A stretch of DNA of 64,000 nt from Hyphomicrobium sp. (GTDB taxonomy: Bacteria > Pseudomonadota > Alphaproteobacteria > Rhizobiales > Hyphomicrobiaceae), in the NCBI RefSeq assembly GCF_019753045.1, contig NZ_JAIELN010000009.1, positions 1 through 64,000 of the forward strand. Reading direction: 5' to 3'. Each line of letters opens with the position of its first letter. The stretch's first letter is position 1. The position numbers and the translations under genes were made by a program. The notes beneath the pieces were generated by a model. It was not told where the DNA came from and made no database searches. It saw nothing but the letters and a program-made list of their open reading frames with translations. Below, one piece after another: positions 54,185-62,598 of this stretch.

Positions 54185-55849
54185 ATGCTGATCAAGCTCA
54201 CTGGCGGCAAAGTCTACGACCCGGCAAACGGCGTCGACGGCGAAGTTCGCGACATCTTCATTGAGAACGGCCGCATCGTCTCTCCTGAGCCGAATGCGAA
54301 GGTCGATCAGGAATACCCTCTGCACGGCCGGGTCATCATGGCTGGCGGCATCGATCCGCATTCCCACATCGGCGGCGGCAAGATGACGATCGCCCGCATG
54401 CTGCTTCCCGAGGATCACATCGGCAATGAAGTGGCACGCACGGAATTGACGCGCGCGGGCGTCGGCCATGCCGTCCCATCGACGATGACTACGGGCTATC
54501 GCTACGCCGAGATGGGATACACGGCTGCTTTCGAGCCCGCGATGTTGCCCGCGAACGCGCGGCAAGCGCACATGGAGATGGGCGATACGTCGATCATCGA
54601 CAAAGGCGCCTTCGTGATGCTGGGCTCCGACGACTACTTCCTGCGCCAGCTCGCCGGCAAAGCCGATTTCTCGGCCATCAAGGACTACATCGCCTGGACG
54701 ATGCACGCCGCGCAAGCGATCGCCGTCAAGGTCGTCAATCCGGGCGGCATCAGCGCCTTCAAGTTCAATCAGCGCAAGCTCGATCTCGATGAGAAGCACG
54801 TCTATTACGGCGTCACTCCTCGCGACATCATCGTGACGCTGGCCCGCGGTCTGCACGAACTCGGCGTCGTGCATCCCCTGCACATTCACGGCTGCAATCT
54901 CGGAATACCCGGCGGCTACGAGACGACGCTTGATACGATCAAGGGCGCAGAAGGCCTGCCGATCCATCTCACGCACATCCAGTTCCACAGCTACGGCACT
55001 GAAGGCGACCTGAAGTTTTCATCCGCCGCCGCTCCGATCGCCGAAGCCGTCAACGCCAACAAGAACGTGTCGTGCGACGTCGGCCAAGTCATGTTCGGTC
55101 AGACATGCACGGCTTCCGGCGACTCGATGCGCCAGTTCGTGAACACCCGTTCCGCCGATCCGAAGAAATGGGTCGTGATGGATATCGAATGCGACGCCGG
55201 CTGCGGCGTCGTTCCCTTCAAGTATCGCGACAAGAGCTTCGTCAACGCGCTGCAGTGGGCCATCGGCCTCGAGCTGTTCCTGCTCGTCAACGATCCGTGG
55301 CGCCTGTTCCTGACGACGGACCACCCGAACGGCGGACCGTTCACATGGTACCCGCATCTCATCCGGCTCCTGATGGACAAGGAGTTCCGCCGCGACCGGA
55401 TGCAGACGATCAATCAGGACGCGCTGAAGTATTCGACACTCGCCTCGCTCGACCGCGAATATTCGCTTTACGAAATTGCGATCATGACCCGCGCCGGTCC
55501 TGCCCGCAGCCTCGGTCTCGTCGATCGAGGTCATCTGGGCGTCGGCGCCTGGGCGGACATCACCGTCTACGACGACAATCCCGATCGCGAAGCGATGTTC
55601 ACGACACCGGAGCTTCTCTTCAAGAACGGCGAACTGATCGTGCGCAACGGCAAGATCATCAAGGTCGTCAACGGCGGAACGCACGTCGCGCGCCCATCCT
55701 ACGATCCAAGCATCGAAAAATCTTTGAAGGGCTACTTCGAAGATTACCATACGATACGCATGGACAATTTCCGCTTATCCGATGATGAAATCGTCAACGG
55801 CGGCCGCGGCTCGCTGATCATCCAACCCACCAGGGCACGCGCAGCATGA
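54185..55849 (+). CDS. fhcA: Formyltransferase/hydrolase complex subunit A
   Basis: A 554-residue amidohydrolase-fold subunit that hydrolyses formyl-methylofuran to formate. The metal-binding GGIDPHSHIGG is near residue 55. PLHIHGCNLGIPGGYETT, LTHIQFHSYG and a C-terminal TTDHPNGGPFTWYPHL block follow, as in FmdA/FhcA. The ATG at 54185 begins MLIKLTGGKVYDPANG. It is 19 bp after fhcB and its stop overlaps the fhcD start by ATGA. The HSH and later His/Asp residues argue for an active metal centre. Confidence 0.96.
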   Translation: MLIKLTGGKVYDPANGVDGEVRDIFIENGRIVSPEPNAKVDQEYPLHGRVIMAGGIDPHSHIGGGKMTIARMLLPEDHIGNEVARTELTRAGVGHAVPSTMTTGYRYAEMGYTAAFEPAMLPANARQAHMEMGDTSIIDKGAFVMLGSDDYFLRQLAGKADFSAIKDYIAWTMHAAQAIAVKVVNPGGISAFKFNQRKLDLDEKHVYYGVTPRDIIVTLARGLHELGVVHPLHIHGCNLGIPGGYETTLDTIKGAEGLPIHLTHIQFHSYGTEGDLKFSSAAAPIAEAVNANKNVSCDVGQVMFGQTCTASGDSMRQFVNTRSADPKKWVVMDIECDAGCGVVPFKYRDKSFVNALQWAIGLELFLLVNDPWRLFLTTDHPNGGPFTWYPHLIRLLMDKEFRRDRMQTINQDALKYSTLASLDREYSLYEIAIMTRAGPARSLGLVDRGHLGVGAWADITVYDDNPDREAMFTTPELLFKNGELIVRNGKIIKVVNGGTHVARPSYDPSIEKSLKGYFEDYHTIRMDNFRLSDDEIVNGGRGSLIIQPTRARAA

Positions 55850-56751
55850 GCAAGACGGTCAACGGCGTCGCCATCGACGATACCTTCGCCGAAGCCTTTG
55901 GCATGAGCGGAACCGGCATCATCATCACGGCCGATACGCTGAAATGGGCACGCATCGCAGCAACCGTCGCGACCGGCTTCGGCACGTCGGTCATCGGCTG
56001 CGGCGCTGAATGCGGTATCGACAAGGAATTGTCGCCTGACGAAACGCCTGACGGCCGCCCCGGCGTCCGCATCCTCATCTTCGGATTTTCGCCCGACGCG
56101 CTCGTTCCGCAAATCCGCAACCGCATCGGCCAGTGCGTGCTGACGAGCCCCGGCTCCGCCTGCTACGCCGGCTTCAAGGCTGACAAGACGATCGGCCTCG
56201 GCAAAGGCCCTCGTCTCTTCGGCGACGGCTTCCAGACGGCCAAGAAACTCGGCGGCACTCGCTACTGGCGCGTGCCCGTCATGGACGGCGAGTTCGTGAT
56301 CGAAGAGGAAACCGGCCTGACGACCGACGCCGTCGGCGGCGGCAACATGCTCATCCTCGGCACGGACCGCGCCGGACTTCTCGAAACGGCTGAAGCTGCG
56401 GTCGACGCGATCGCCAAGGTCGATGACGTCATTACGCCCTTTCCCGGCGGCATCGTGCGCTCGGGCTCGAAGGTCGGCGCGAAATATGCGGGCATGTTTG
56501 CGTCGACGAACGACGCTTTCTGTCCGACGCTTCGCGGCACGGTGAAGAAGACCGAACTGGCGCCCGACACGCTCGCAGTGCTTGAAATCGTCATCGACGG
56601 TCTGACGTCGAAAGCGGTTGCCGACGCCATGCGCGCAGGACTCAAAGCCGTCACCGACGTCGGGGCGAAACGCGGCGTCACGCGCATTACCGCCGGCAAC
56701 TACGGCGGCAAGCTCGGCCAGCATCACTATCATCTGAAGGATCTGATCTGA
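55846..56751 (+). CDS. fhcD: Formylmethanofuran--tetrahydromethanopterin N-formyltransferase
   Basis: FhcD (Ftr) moves the formyl group from H4MPT to the furan cofactor. The 301-residue chain matches Ftr throughout: GVAIDDTFAEAFGMSGTGIIITADT, GCGAECGIDKELSPDETPDGRPG, FGDGFQTAKKLGGTRYWRVPVMDGEF and RITAGNYGGKLGQHHYHL at the end. Both junctions overlap (fhcA by 4 bases, fhcC by 1), showing tight coupling within the operon. Confidence 0.97.
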   Translation: MSKTVNGVAIDDTFAEAFGMSGTGIIITADTLKWARIAATVATGFGTSVIGCGAECGIDKELSPDETPDGRPGVRILIFGFSPDALVPQIRNRIGQCVLTSPGSACYAGFKADKTIGLGKGPRLFGDGFQTAKKLGGTRYWRVPVMDGEFVIEEETGLTTDAVGGGNMLILGTDRAGLLETAEAAVDAIAKVDDVITPFPGGIVRSGSKVGAKYAGMFASTNDAFCPTLRGTVKKTELAPDTLAVLEIVIDGLTSKAVADAMRAGLKAVTDVGAKRGVTRITAGNYGGKLGQHHYHLKDLI

Positions 56752-57563
56752 TGAGCGGCCTCACGCTGCGCCTCAAGGCGCCCGCGAACGAGCGGTTGAC
56801 GCTCAAGGACATCACGCCCGCGAAGCTCGCCGCTCTGTCGTCGCACGAGATCGCACGGCTGAATGTGGGCATCGAAAAGGGCGGCGTCGCCCTCGGCGAC
56901 GCGTTCGATATTTCGGGAACCCCGGGCGACGTCCTCACCATCGAGGGCGCAGCGCCCACGCTCGATTTCGTCGCCTTCGGTCTCGACAGCGGCACGATCC
57001 GCGTGATCGGCGACGTCGGCCACTATGCCGGCCGCAAGATGACGGGCGGCAAGCTCGAAATCCAGGGCAGCGCAGGCTCGCATCTGGCATCCGGCGCCAC
57101 CGGCGGCATGATCCACGTCCTGGGCAACGCCGGCGATAATCTCGGCAGCATCGTCTCCGGAGACCGCTTCGGCCTGATGGGCGGCATCATCGTCGTCGAG
57201 GGCAATATCGGGGCTCGCGCCGGAGAAAAGATGCGCAGAGGCACCGTTGTCGTCCGCGGCAAGACGGGTGCCGGCACGGGCACGCGAATGATCGGCGGCA
57301 CCATCTGGGCCGAGGGCGGCCTTGGTCCGGAGCCTGGTCTGATGATGCGCCGTGGCACGCTGATCGCCCCGACGGTCGACAGCCTGCTTCCGACATTCGT
57401 CGATACCGGCAAACACGATCTCGTGATCGTGCGGGTTTTAGCGCGCTACCTGAAATCTGCCCTCGGTCAGCTCGCACCGAAGCCTATGCCATTGTTTGTA
57501 CGGAAAATTGGCGGCGACACCGCGACGATCGGGCGGGGCGAAATCCTATTGCCGGCCGCCTGA
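56751..57563 (+). CDS. fhcC: Formyltransferase/hydrolase complex subunit C
   Basis: A 270-residue right-handed beta-helix subunit related to FmdC and to the GXGXG domain of glutamate synthase. The repeats are plain: GDVGHYAGRKMTGGKLEIQG, NAGDNLGSIVSGDRFGLMGG, NIGARAGEKMRRGTVVVRG and GAGTGTRMIGGTIWAEG. It completes fhcBADC. About 10 bp after its stop, TTGCAAA and TTTGCAA form a weak stem without a T-run, so transcription may run on into the small gene downstream. Confidence 0.95.
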   Translation: MSGLTLRLKAPANERLTLKDITPAKLAALSSHEIARLNVGIEKGGVALGDAFDISGTPGDVLTIEGAAPTLDFVAFGLDSGTIRVIGDVGHYAGRKMTGGKLEIQGSAGSHLASGATGGMIHVLGNAGDNLGSIVSGDRFGLMGGIIVVEGNIGARAGEKMRRGTVVVRGKTGAGTGTRMIGGTIWAEGGLGPEPGLMMRRGTLIAPTVDSLLPTFVDTGKHDLVIVRVLARYLKSALGQLAPKPMPLFVRKIGGDTATIGRGEILLPAA

Positions 57564-57672
57564 CGCGGCGATTTGCAAACTATTTTGCAAGGAACCACGC
57601 CTGAAACAAATCCCCGGCACCTAGCGTCAGCGTATTGTTGAGTATCGCTGACGCGCAATCCGGGAATTAGCT

Positions 57673-57873
57673 ATGCTTGCAATCGTTCTATCCGCCTGCC
57701 TTACGAACGATCCGAATGTTTGCCGCGACTACAAGATACCGATCGATGCCAACATCGATGCGATGACGTGCATGGCCGAAGCACCGCCGCACTTCGCGAA
57801 ATGGAGCGAGGAGCACCCCGGCTGGCAGGTGACACGCTGGCGCTGCGCTCCCACCACTGAAAACGACATCTGA
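57673..57873 (+). CDS. Small conserved-type Cys-containing hypothetical protein
   Basis: A 66-residue protein with a short hydrophobic start (MLAIVLSACLT) and cysteines in NVCRDYKIPI, MTCMAEA and RWRCAP. The pattern CRDY ... MxCM ... PxHFAKWSEEHPGWQVTRWRC recurs, as I recall, in small alphaproteobacterial proteins of unknown function. It is converging with the DUF1194 gene (13 bp gap) and follows fhcC by 109 bp. Function unknown. Confidence 0.65.
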   Translation: MLAIVLSACLTNDPNVCRDYKIPIDANIDAMTCMAEAPPHFAKWSEEHPGWQVTRWRCAPTTENDI

Positions 57874-57886
57874 TTTTCCGGACGGC

Positions 57887-58681
57887 TTAACGGGCTACCC
57901 GGTCCAGGTTCATCATCGAATAGCTGGGTGATGCGAGACCGCTCACCTCGATGACGAATTTTTGCCGGATGGCCCGTTCGAAATCGCCATAGCCCTGGGC
58001 CGGCAGCACGAAGCTGCCGGGTCCGCCCATGACATGCTCGCGATACCACTGCTCGAGCGGAGGCGGCCCGCCTGGAACGGCTTTCGGCAACAACGCCGAA
58101 TCTTCCGGTGTATCGAGCAGGATCGGCAAACCGTTGATCGTGACACCGTTGGCCACGAGTTCGTCGCGCACGGTCTCGATGGGCTCCTCGGCGTTACAGT
58201 TGTCGGGACCGTCTCCCGACACGTCGATGATGATGCGGGCAGCCTTCGCCGGAACTTGCGGAACGATCTTGTCGTTTGCCGACCGCAGCATGCGGGTCAT
58301 GCAGGTGAACTCGCCGCCTTGCCGCTGCAGCGAACGAACCCGCTTAGCAGCCGCTAACGCATCGGCTTTATTCGCGATCCTGATCCAGGGAATGACGAAG
58401 GACGGCGTATCCGCCCACGTGACCATCGAGAACAGGATCCCGCCTGCCGATCCCCCGGTAATCGCCTCGATGACGCCAGGGTCTTCAAGCGCCTTGGCGA
58501 TACCTTCCATCTGGAGCCGGTAACGGGCGTCGTCGACGGAATTCGAGACGTCGACCGAGACGACCAGCGCCGTATCGACAGGTGGCCCCTCCTGCCCCGC
58601 CACGGCGAAACAGCCAAGCAGGAAGGCACCGGCGGCCATGAATGCGGCAATCGCCGCACGCCGCTGTTTGAGAATGCTCAA
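57887..58681 (-). CDS. DUF1194 (VWA-like) secreted protein
   Basis: A protein of about 264 residues. A signal-like segment (AAFMAAGAFLLGCFAVAGQ) precedes a DUF1194 VWA-like domain: VDTALVVSVDVSNSVDDARYRLQMEGIAKAL (DxSxS metal-site pattern), ILFSMVTWADT and RIIIDVSGDGPDNCN. The family is common in alphaproteobacteria and its role is unknown. The start is uncertain: a TTG at 58681 has GGAG upstream, and the frame runs back to 58747 with a basic, less signal-like extension. Confidence 0.82.
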   Translation of the reverse strand: MSILKQRRAAIAAFMAAGAFLLGCFAVAGQEGPPVDTALVVSVDVSNSVDDARYRLQMEGIAKALEDPGVIEAITGGSAGGILFSMVTWADTPSFVIPWIRIANKADALAAAKRVRSLQRQGGEFTCMTRMLRSANDKIVPQVPAKAARIIIDVSGDGPDNCNAEEPIETVRDELVANGVTINGLPILLDTPEDSALLPKAVPGGPPPLEQWYREHVMGGPGSFVLPAQGYGDFERAIRQKFVIEVSGLASPSYSMMNLDRVAR

Positions 58682-58808
58682 AATGGAGAGAACTCCTGGT
58701 CGACGGGCGCAGCACCAGATGCCGAACCTATAGGCAATACGTAGCAAACGGATTTTTTCCCGCCAAGCCAGCGATTACCGCGAGCCGGCGGACCGAGCGT
58801 CCACACGG

Positions 58809-60092
58809 TCAAGCCTCTAGATCATCCGACCGCCGACGCGGGTCACTCGCGGCAGGAGTTGCATCCGCCAGCCCCCAAATCAATCCGGCCATAAGGAAGA
58901 AGTGCCGCCAGTGATCGCTGTCGATCACGAAGCCTTCGAACGCCAATCCCGCAAACGACGCGAAGGCGATCACAGCCGGTCCCTGAAGACGCGTCCTTTG
59001 CAGTGCCGTTCGAAAGCCGAGATAGAGCGTCGCCACCACAGTCATGATGTAGATCAAGCCGCCAAGCCACCCGGCATTCAGGAACTGGGTGAGATAGACG
59101 TTATGCGGTTCCTCGTGATGATAGGTATCGCGGAACGTATGCGTCCCGATCCCGAAGGGATGCTCGACGATCAGCGCACGCGCCTTTTGCTGCCCCCCGA
59201 AACGCCCGTTCGGACCCTCGTCATAACTCTGATCGAGGTTGGCACGCTGACCGAGCAGGTCGCGCACCTGGTCGATCTGTGTTGCAACCGCAAGCGCGCT
59301 CATCAGGCCGACGATGCCGATGATGGTGACTTTCCCGAAGCGATTGAAATCCGAGCTGCGCCGCGACCGGAAAAGAACGATGCCGATCAAAATGAAAACG
59401 GAAAATATCGTCGACAGCCACGCGCCGCGCGAAAAACTGATGAGCAACCCGATCACGAGCGGCAATGCAACGGCCGCCGCCATGAGCGCCTGCGTCGGCC
59501 GGCCCCGCAGCATGACCCAAACGACACTGACGATCGCAGGCGCTACCGCCGCGCCATAGACGTTCGGATCTTTGAAGGTGCCGCGCGCGCGATCGTAGTT
59601 GGTGAAGAGGTCGTACGTCGAAGGGAGGAGGCGAAAGTACCCGGCGAACGCTGCCGCTGTGGCGATGAGACAAGCGGCGACGTAGCAGATGAGCACGAGC
59701 TTCGCCCGCGGCTCCGGGTCCTTCGCGACGTAGCCCGCGATCACGAACGCACCTGTCGCCAGAAACAGCGTGACGAGCTGATGAACGAAAGCGGTCTGGA
59801 AGTTCGTGGAAAGCATGGTCCCGGCAAAGCCCAGCGCGAAGAGCGCGATCCATGCCGAATAGTTGACGAACGCTGCTTTGCCGAATTTCAGCACGTGCAG
59901 AACCGGCAGAACGCCGATGACTATCACCATCAAGCCGTCTGCGATCGCAGGCTCCGAGAAGACGATCGTGCTGAGCATCGTCGCAATCGCAACGAGCATG
60001 CCCGCGAGCGTGCTGGCCCGAATGCTCGGCGATATCGGAGCAGCAGGCGCAAGGCGCGGCGCTGTCTCGGCTGCCTCGGCGCTAGTAGGCAT
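58809..60092 (-). CDS. O-antigen ligase / Wzy-like polysaccharide polymerase family protein
   Basis: A 427-residue, roughly 10- to 12-span membrane protein of the Wzy_C (O-antigen ligase/ExoQ) group. A large periplasmic loop holds GIGTHTFRDTYHHEEPHNVYLTQFLNAGW, where the conserved HN of PHN is typical. The ATG at 60092 ([10 protein letters not shown]) overlaps the stop of the glycosylphosphotransferase gene by 11 bp, so the two are co-translated. It probably ligates or polymerises the surface glycan that the neighbour initiates. Confidence 0.83.
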   Translation of the reverse strand: MPTSAEAAETAPRLAPAAPISPSIRASTLAGMLVAIATMLSTIVFSEPAIADGLMVIVIGVLPVLHVLKFGKAAFVNYSAWIALFALGFAGTMLSTNFQTAFVHQLVTLFLATGAFVIAGYVAKDPEPRAKLVLICYVAACLIATAAAFAGYFRLLPSTYDLFTNYDRARGTFKDPNVYGAAVAPAIVSVVWVMLRGRPTQALMAAAVALPLVIGLLISFSRGAWLSTIFSVFILIGIVLFRSRRSSDFNRFGKVTIIGIVGLMSALAVATQIDQVRDLLGQRANLDQSYDEGPNGRFGGQQKARALIVEHPFGIGTHTFRDTYHHEEPHNVYLTQFLNAGWLGGLIYIMTVVATLYLGFRTALQRTRLQGPAVIAFASFAGLAFEGFVIDSDHWRHFFLMAGLIWGLADATPAASDPRRRSDDLEA

Positions 60093-61614
60093 TCTTCCCC
60101 GTGAGCAGCGAGACCGGCGTCGCCGCAATGATGTAGAGATCGAATAGAACCGACCAGTTGTCGATGTAGTAGAGATCGTGCTCGACACGGCGGACAAGCT
60201 TCTCGTGCGTATCCGTCTCACCACGCCAGCCGTTGATTTGAGCCCAGCCCGTGACCCCCGGCTTCATCCGATGACGGGCGAAATAACCCTGCACGACGTT
60301 TTCATAGAGATCGCGCTCGGCCTTGGCGCCCGTCGCATGCGGACGAGGCCCAACGAGCGACATCTCGCCCTTTAGCACGTTGATGAGCTGTGGGAGTTCG
60401 TCGAGGCTCGTGCGCCGGATGAAACGGCCGACCGGCGTCACGCGCGGATCGCCCCGCGTCACTTGTTTGCTGGCTGTCGCATCCTCCATCTCGACGTACA
60501 TCGAGCGGAACTTCAACACTTCGATCAGCTCGCTGTTGAAGCCATAGCGCTTCTGACGAAAGAAGATCGGGCCCTTGCTGTCGAGCCGCACGGCAAGCGC
60601 AACGAGTGCCATGATCGGCGAAACGAGCAGCAGCAATAGCGCTCCGAGCAGACGATCCTCGACGTTCTTGAGAACCCTGTCCCAGTCGCTCAGCGGCTTG
60701 TCCATCACCGCAAGCATCGGCACCCGCCCGATGAAACTGTAGGCGCGGGAATTGAGACGGAGCTTCGAGTTCAGCGCGGAAATCCGCACATCGACCTGCA
60801 GCGTGAAAAGCTTGTATAGGATCTCCATCAGCCGTTCTTCAGCCCGCGTCGGAACGGTGACAATGAGCAAGTCGACGCCCGCGTCGCGGCAAAAATCGGT
60901 GAGGGTCTCGAATGTCCCGAGCCGCGCGATGCCGCCATAACTTCCCGCGGCGCGCCCATCCTGCCGGTCGTCAAACACGCCGAGGATGCGCATGTGATTT
61001 GTCGGATCTGCGGAAAGCTCGCGGATGAGATCTTCCGCCTCCTGCCCGCCCCCGACGATGACTGTCCGCCGGACCAGACTGCCGGCGCGCGTCAGCCTGT
61101 CTATCGTCCACGCGGCGAGCGAGCGAACGAAGCAAAGAAACACGGCCGACAATTCCATCCACGCAGCAATCTCGGGAGGCGCGACCTCATCGTGATCGAA
61201 CAGAAACGCAAAGCCTGAAATTCCGAGCGCGACGACGCCGAGCGACGTCAACACCTTCAGAGCTTGCGACGTGAACCCGCGAAGCGCCGGAATGGAATAC
61301 GACCATTGACGGCGCAGCACATAGACCGCCAGCATCGCAACCAATGTCGTCGCCGCGAAGCTCCGCCACGATGGCTCGAACGGGTTTCCAAGGAGGACAT
61401 TCGCCAGCGGCCACGCGACGACGATCGACACGAGATCGGCAATCGTTACCGCCAGAAGGAGTTTAGGCCGCGAGGCGCTGCCGAGCCTGTCGAAAAAGAG
61501 CGACTTGATCCAAGCGGTCACACGCTCCCATCGGGGATCGACGTTTTCGAGGATGATGTGGGAAGAGGAATTGGACTTCTCGGGCATCTGCGAACGGGCA
61601 CCTTGGAATTGCAT
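60082..61614 (-). CDS. Undecaprenyl-phosphate sugar phosphotransferase (WcaJ-like)
   Basis: A 510-residue polyprenyl glycosylphosphotransferase that starts surface-polysaccharide synthesis by loading a sugar-1-phosphate on undecaprenyl phosphate. Four N-terminal membrane spans, a Rossmann-like CoA-binding domain ([28 protein letters not shown]), a fifth span ([21 protein letters not shown]) and the catalytic domain ([60 protein letters not shown]) are all visible. A second ATG at 61587, with AAGG upstream, is possible. It overlaps the ligase gene. Confidence 0.92.
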   Translation of the reverse strand: MQFQGARSQMPEKSNSSSHIILENVDPRWERVTAWIKSLFFDRLGSASRPKLLLAVTIADLVSIVVAWPLANVLLGNPFEPSWRSFAATTLVAMLAVYVLRRQWSYSIPALRGFTSQALKVLTSLGVVALGISGFAFLFDHDEVAPPEIAAWMELSAVFLCFVRSLAAWTIDRLTRAGSLVRRTVIVGGGQEAEDLIRELSADPTNHMRILGVFDDRQDGRAAGSYGGIARLGTFETLTDFCRDAGVDLLIVTVPTRAEERLMEILYKLFTLQVDVRISALNSKLRLNSRAYSFIGRVPMLAVMDKPLSDWDRVLKNVEDRLLGALLLLLVSPIMALVALAVRLDSKGPIFFRQKRYGFNSELIEVLKFRSMYVEMEDATASKQVTRGDPRVTPVGRFIRRTSLDELPQLINVLKGEMSLVGPRPHATGAKAERDLYENVVQGYFARHRMKPGVTGWAQINGWRGETDTHEKLVRRVEHDLYYIDNWSVLFDLYIIAATPVSLLTGKNAY

Positions 61615-61983
61615 TCAATCCCATACGGGCCCTGAGATGAGGCGATGGTAAACATCGTCCAGTCGGGCCTGATAATGAGGCGTTCAAGCTGCTGTAAGGT
61701 GAACTCGGGGTTGTGCACCGTCCCAGAATGGCGAGAGCCGCCCACCCTCTGCCTGCCCGCTGTCAGCATATTTTGCTCTGCTCGCGCTGTTCCCGGCGGA
61801 ACACGTCGCGCCATGCCTGCACGGTTAAAATAGGATTAACGGCGGCGATGTCCCGTTCTTCCGGTCCGCAAATGCGACGCGACCCCTCGTGACGTCTCAG
61901 GTCACGACCCTGATCGAGCCCGCATTCCCCGTCGATGTACGGCACTTAGGCCGGATGCCCTCGCTCACATCAAGGAGAGCATT
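61615..61983. other. Intergenic region before the His-rich secreted protein
   Basis: 369 bp between divergent genes. Short open frames here have no ribosome sites and poor composition; I see no terminator or named RNA. It should contain promoters for both sides. AAGGAGAG precedes the ATG at 61984. Confidence 0.5.
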
Positions 61984-62364
61984 ATGTCTAGAAAGCTGCT
62001 TTCTCTATTTGCCGGCGGAGCGCTTGTGCTCGCGACGGCGGCCACCGGCGCGGCAGCTGCGTCGATCAACCCGGGCGGCTTGACGTTCCATTCAACGGGC
62101 AGCCTGCAGATCCCGGTCCGCTCCGGCGGAGGCGGGATGCATGCGGGTTCTGGCGGCCACATGATGGGCGGGCCACACTTCGCGGGCCCTTTGGTCCATC
62201 GACAGCTGGGCCGGACATACATGGCCGGCCACCACCACCATCACCATAACCGCTTCTTCTTTGCCGGTTACCCCTACTATTACTACGATGACGGCTATTA
62301 CGACGATTACGATTCAAGCTGCTGGTGGAGCCGCTCGCATCGGCGCTGGATCTGCAGCGACTAA
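61984..62364 (+). CDS. Secreted His/Gly/Tyr-rich protein of unknown function
   Basis: A 126-residue protein with signal peptide LLSLFAGGALVLATAATGAAA. The mature part is low-complexity: SGGGGMHAGSGGHMMGGPHF, a natural run of six histidines at about residues 83-88, and an aromatic/acidic stretch YPYYYYDDGYYDDYD, ending in CWWSRSHRRWICSD with two cysteines. Similar short Tyr/His-rich proteins are common in Hyphomicrobiales; metal binding is plausible but unproven. A terminator follows at 62396. Confidence 0.75.
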   Translation: MSRKLLSLFAGGALVLATAATGAAAASINPGGLTFHSTGSLQIPVRSGGGGMHAGSGGHMMGGPHFAGPLVHRQLGRTYMAGHHHHHHNRFFFAGYPYYYYDDGYYDDYDSSCWWSRSHRRWICSD

Positions 62365-62395
62365 GGGCTGAAACACGTAATCAAGTCATCACGAT

Positions 62396-62430
62396 AGACC
62401 CTCAGCACCGACGTTTGTTGAGGGTCTTTG
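62396..62430 (+). terminator. Terminator-like hairpin after the His-rich gene
   Basis: AGACCCTCA (62396-62404) and TGAGGGTCT (62419-62427), a perfect 9-bp stem around 14 bases followed by TTG. It is 31 bp past the stop. Confidence 0.65.
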
Positions 62431-62598
62431 CATGTTTTTTATGCGCGAGCGCGGGCGTCCGAGCAATTCGGAGGGCTATTGAAACGAAACGTCCACGATG
62501 ACATCAATCCTGGAGCATGCGCTAATCAATGCTCAACCATCTTCAGACTAGGCTGCCCCGTCTCATTTCCGCCCGCCAGCATACCCAAGGTCTGTAAA

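Noticed and set aside
57573-57590. TTGCAAA/TTTGCAA hairpin after fhcC as a terminator
   Set aside because: Only 7 A+T-rich pairs and no T-run.
58902-60104. 400-residue Arg/Asp-rich antisense frame over the ligase gene
   Set aside because: Composition typical of the complement of a membrane protein; no domain.
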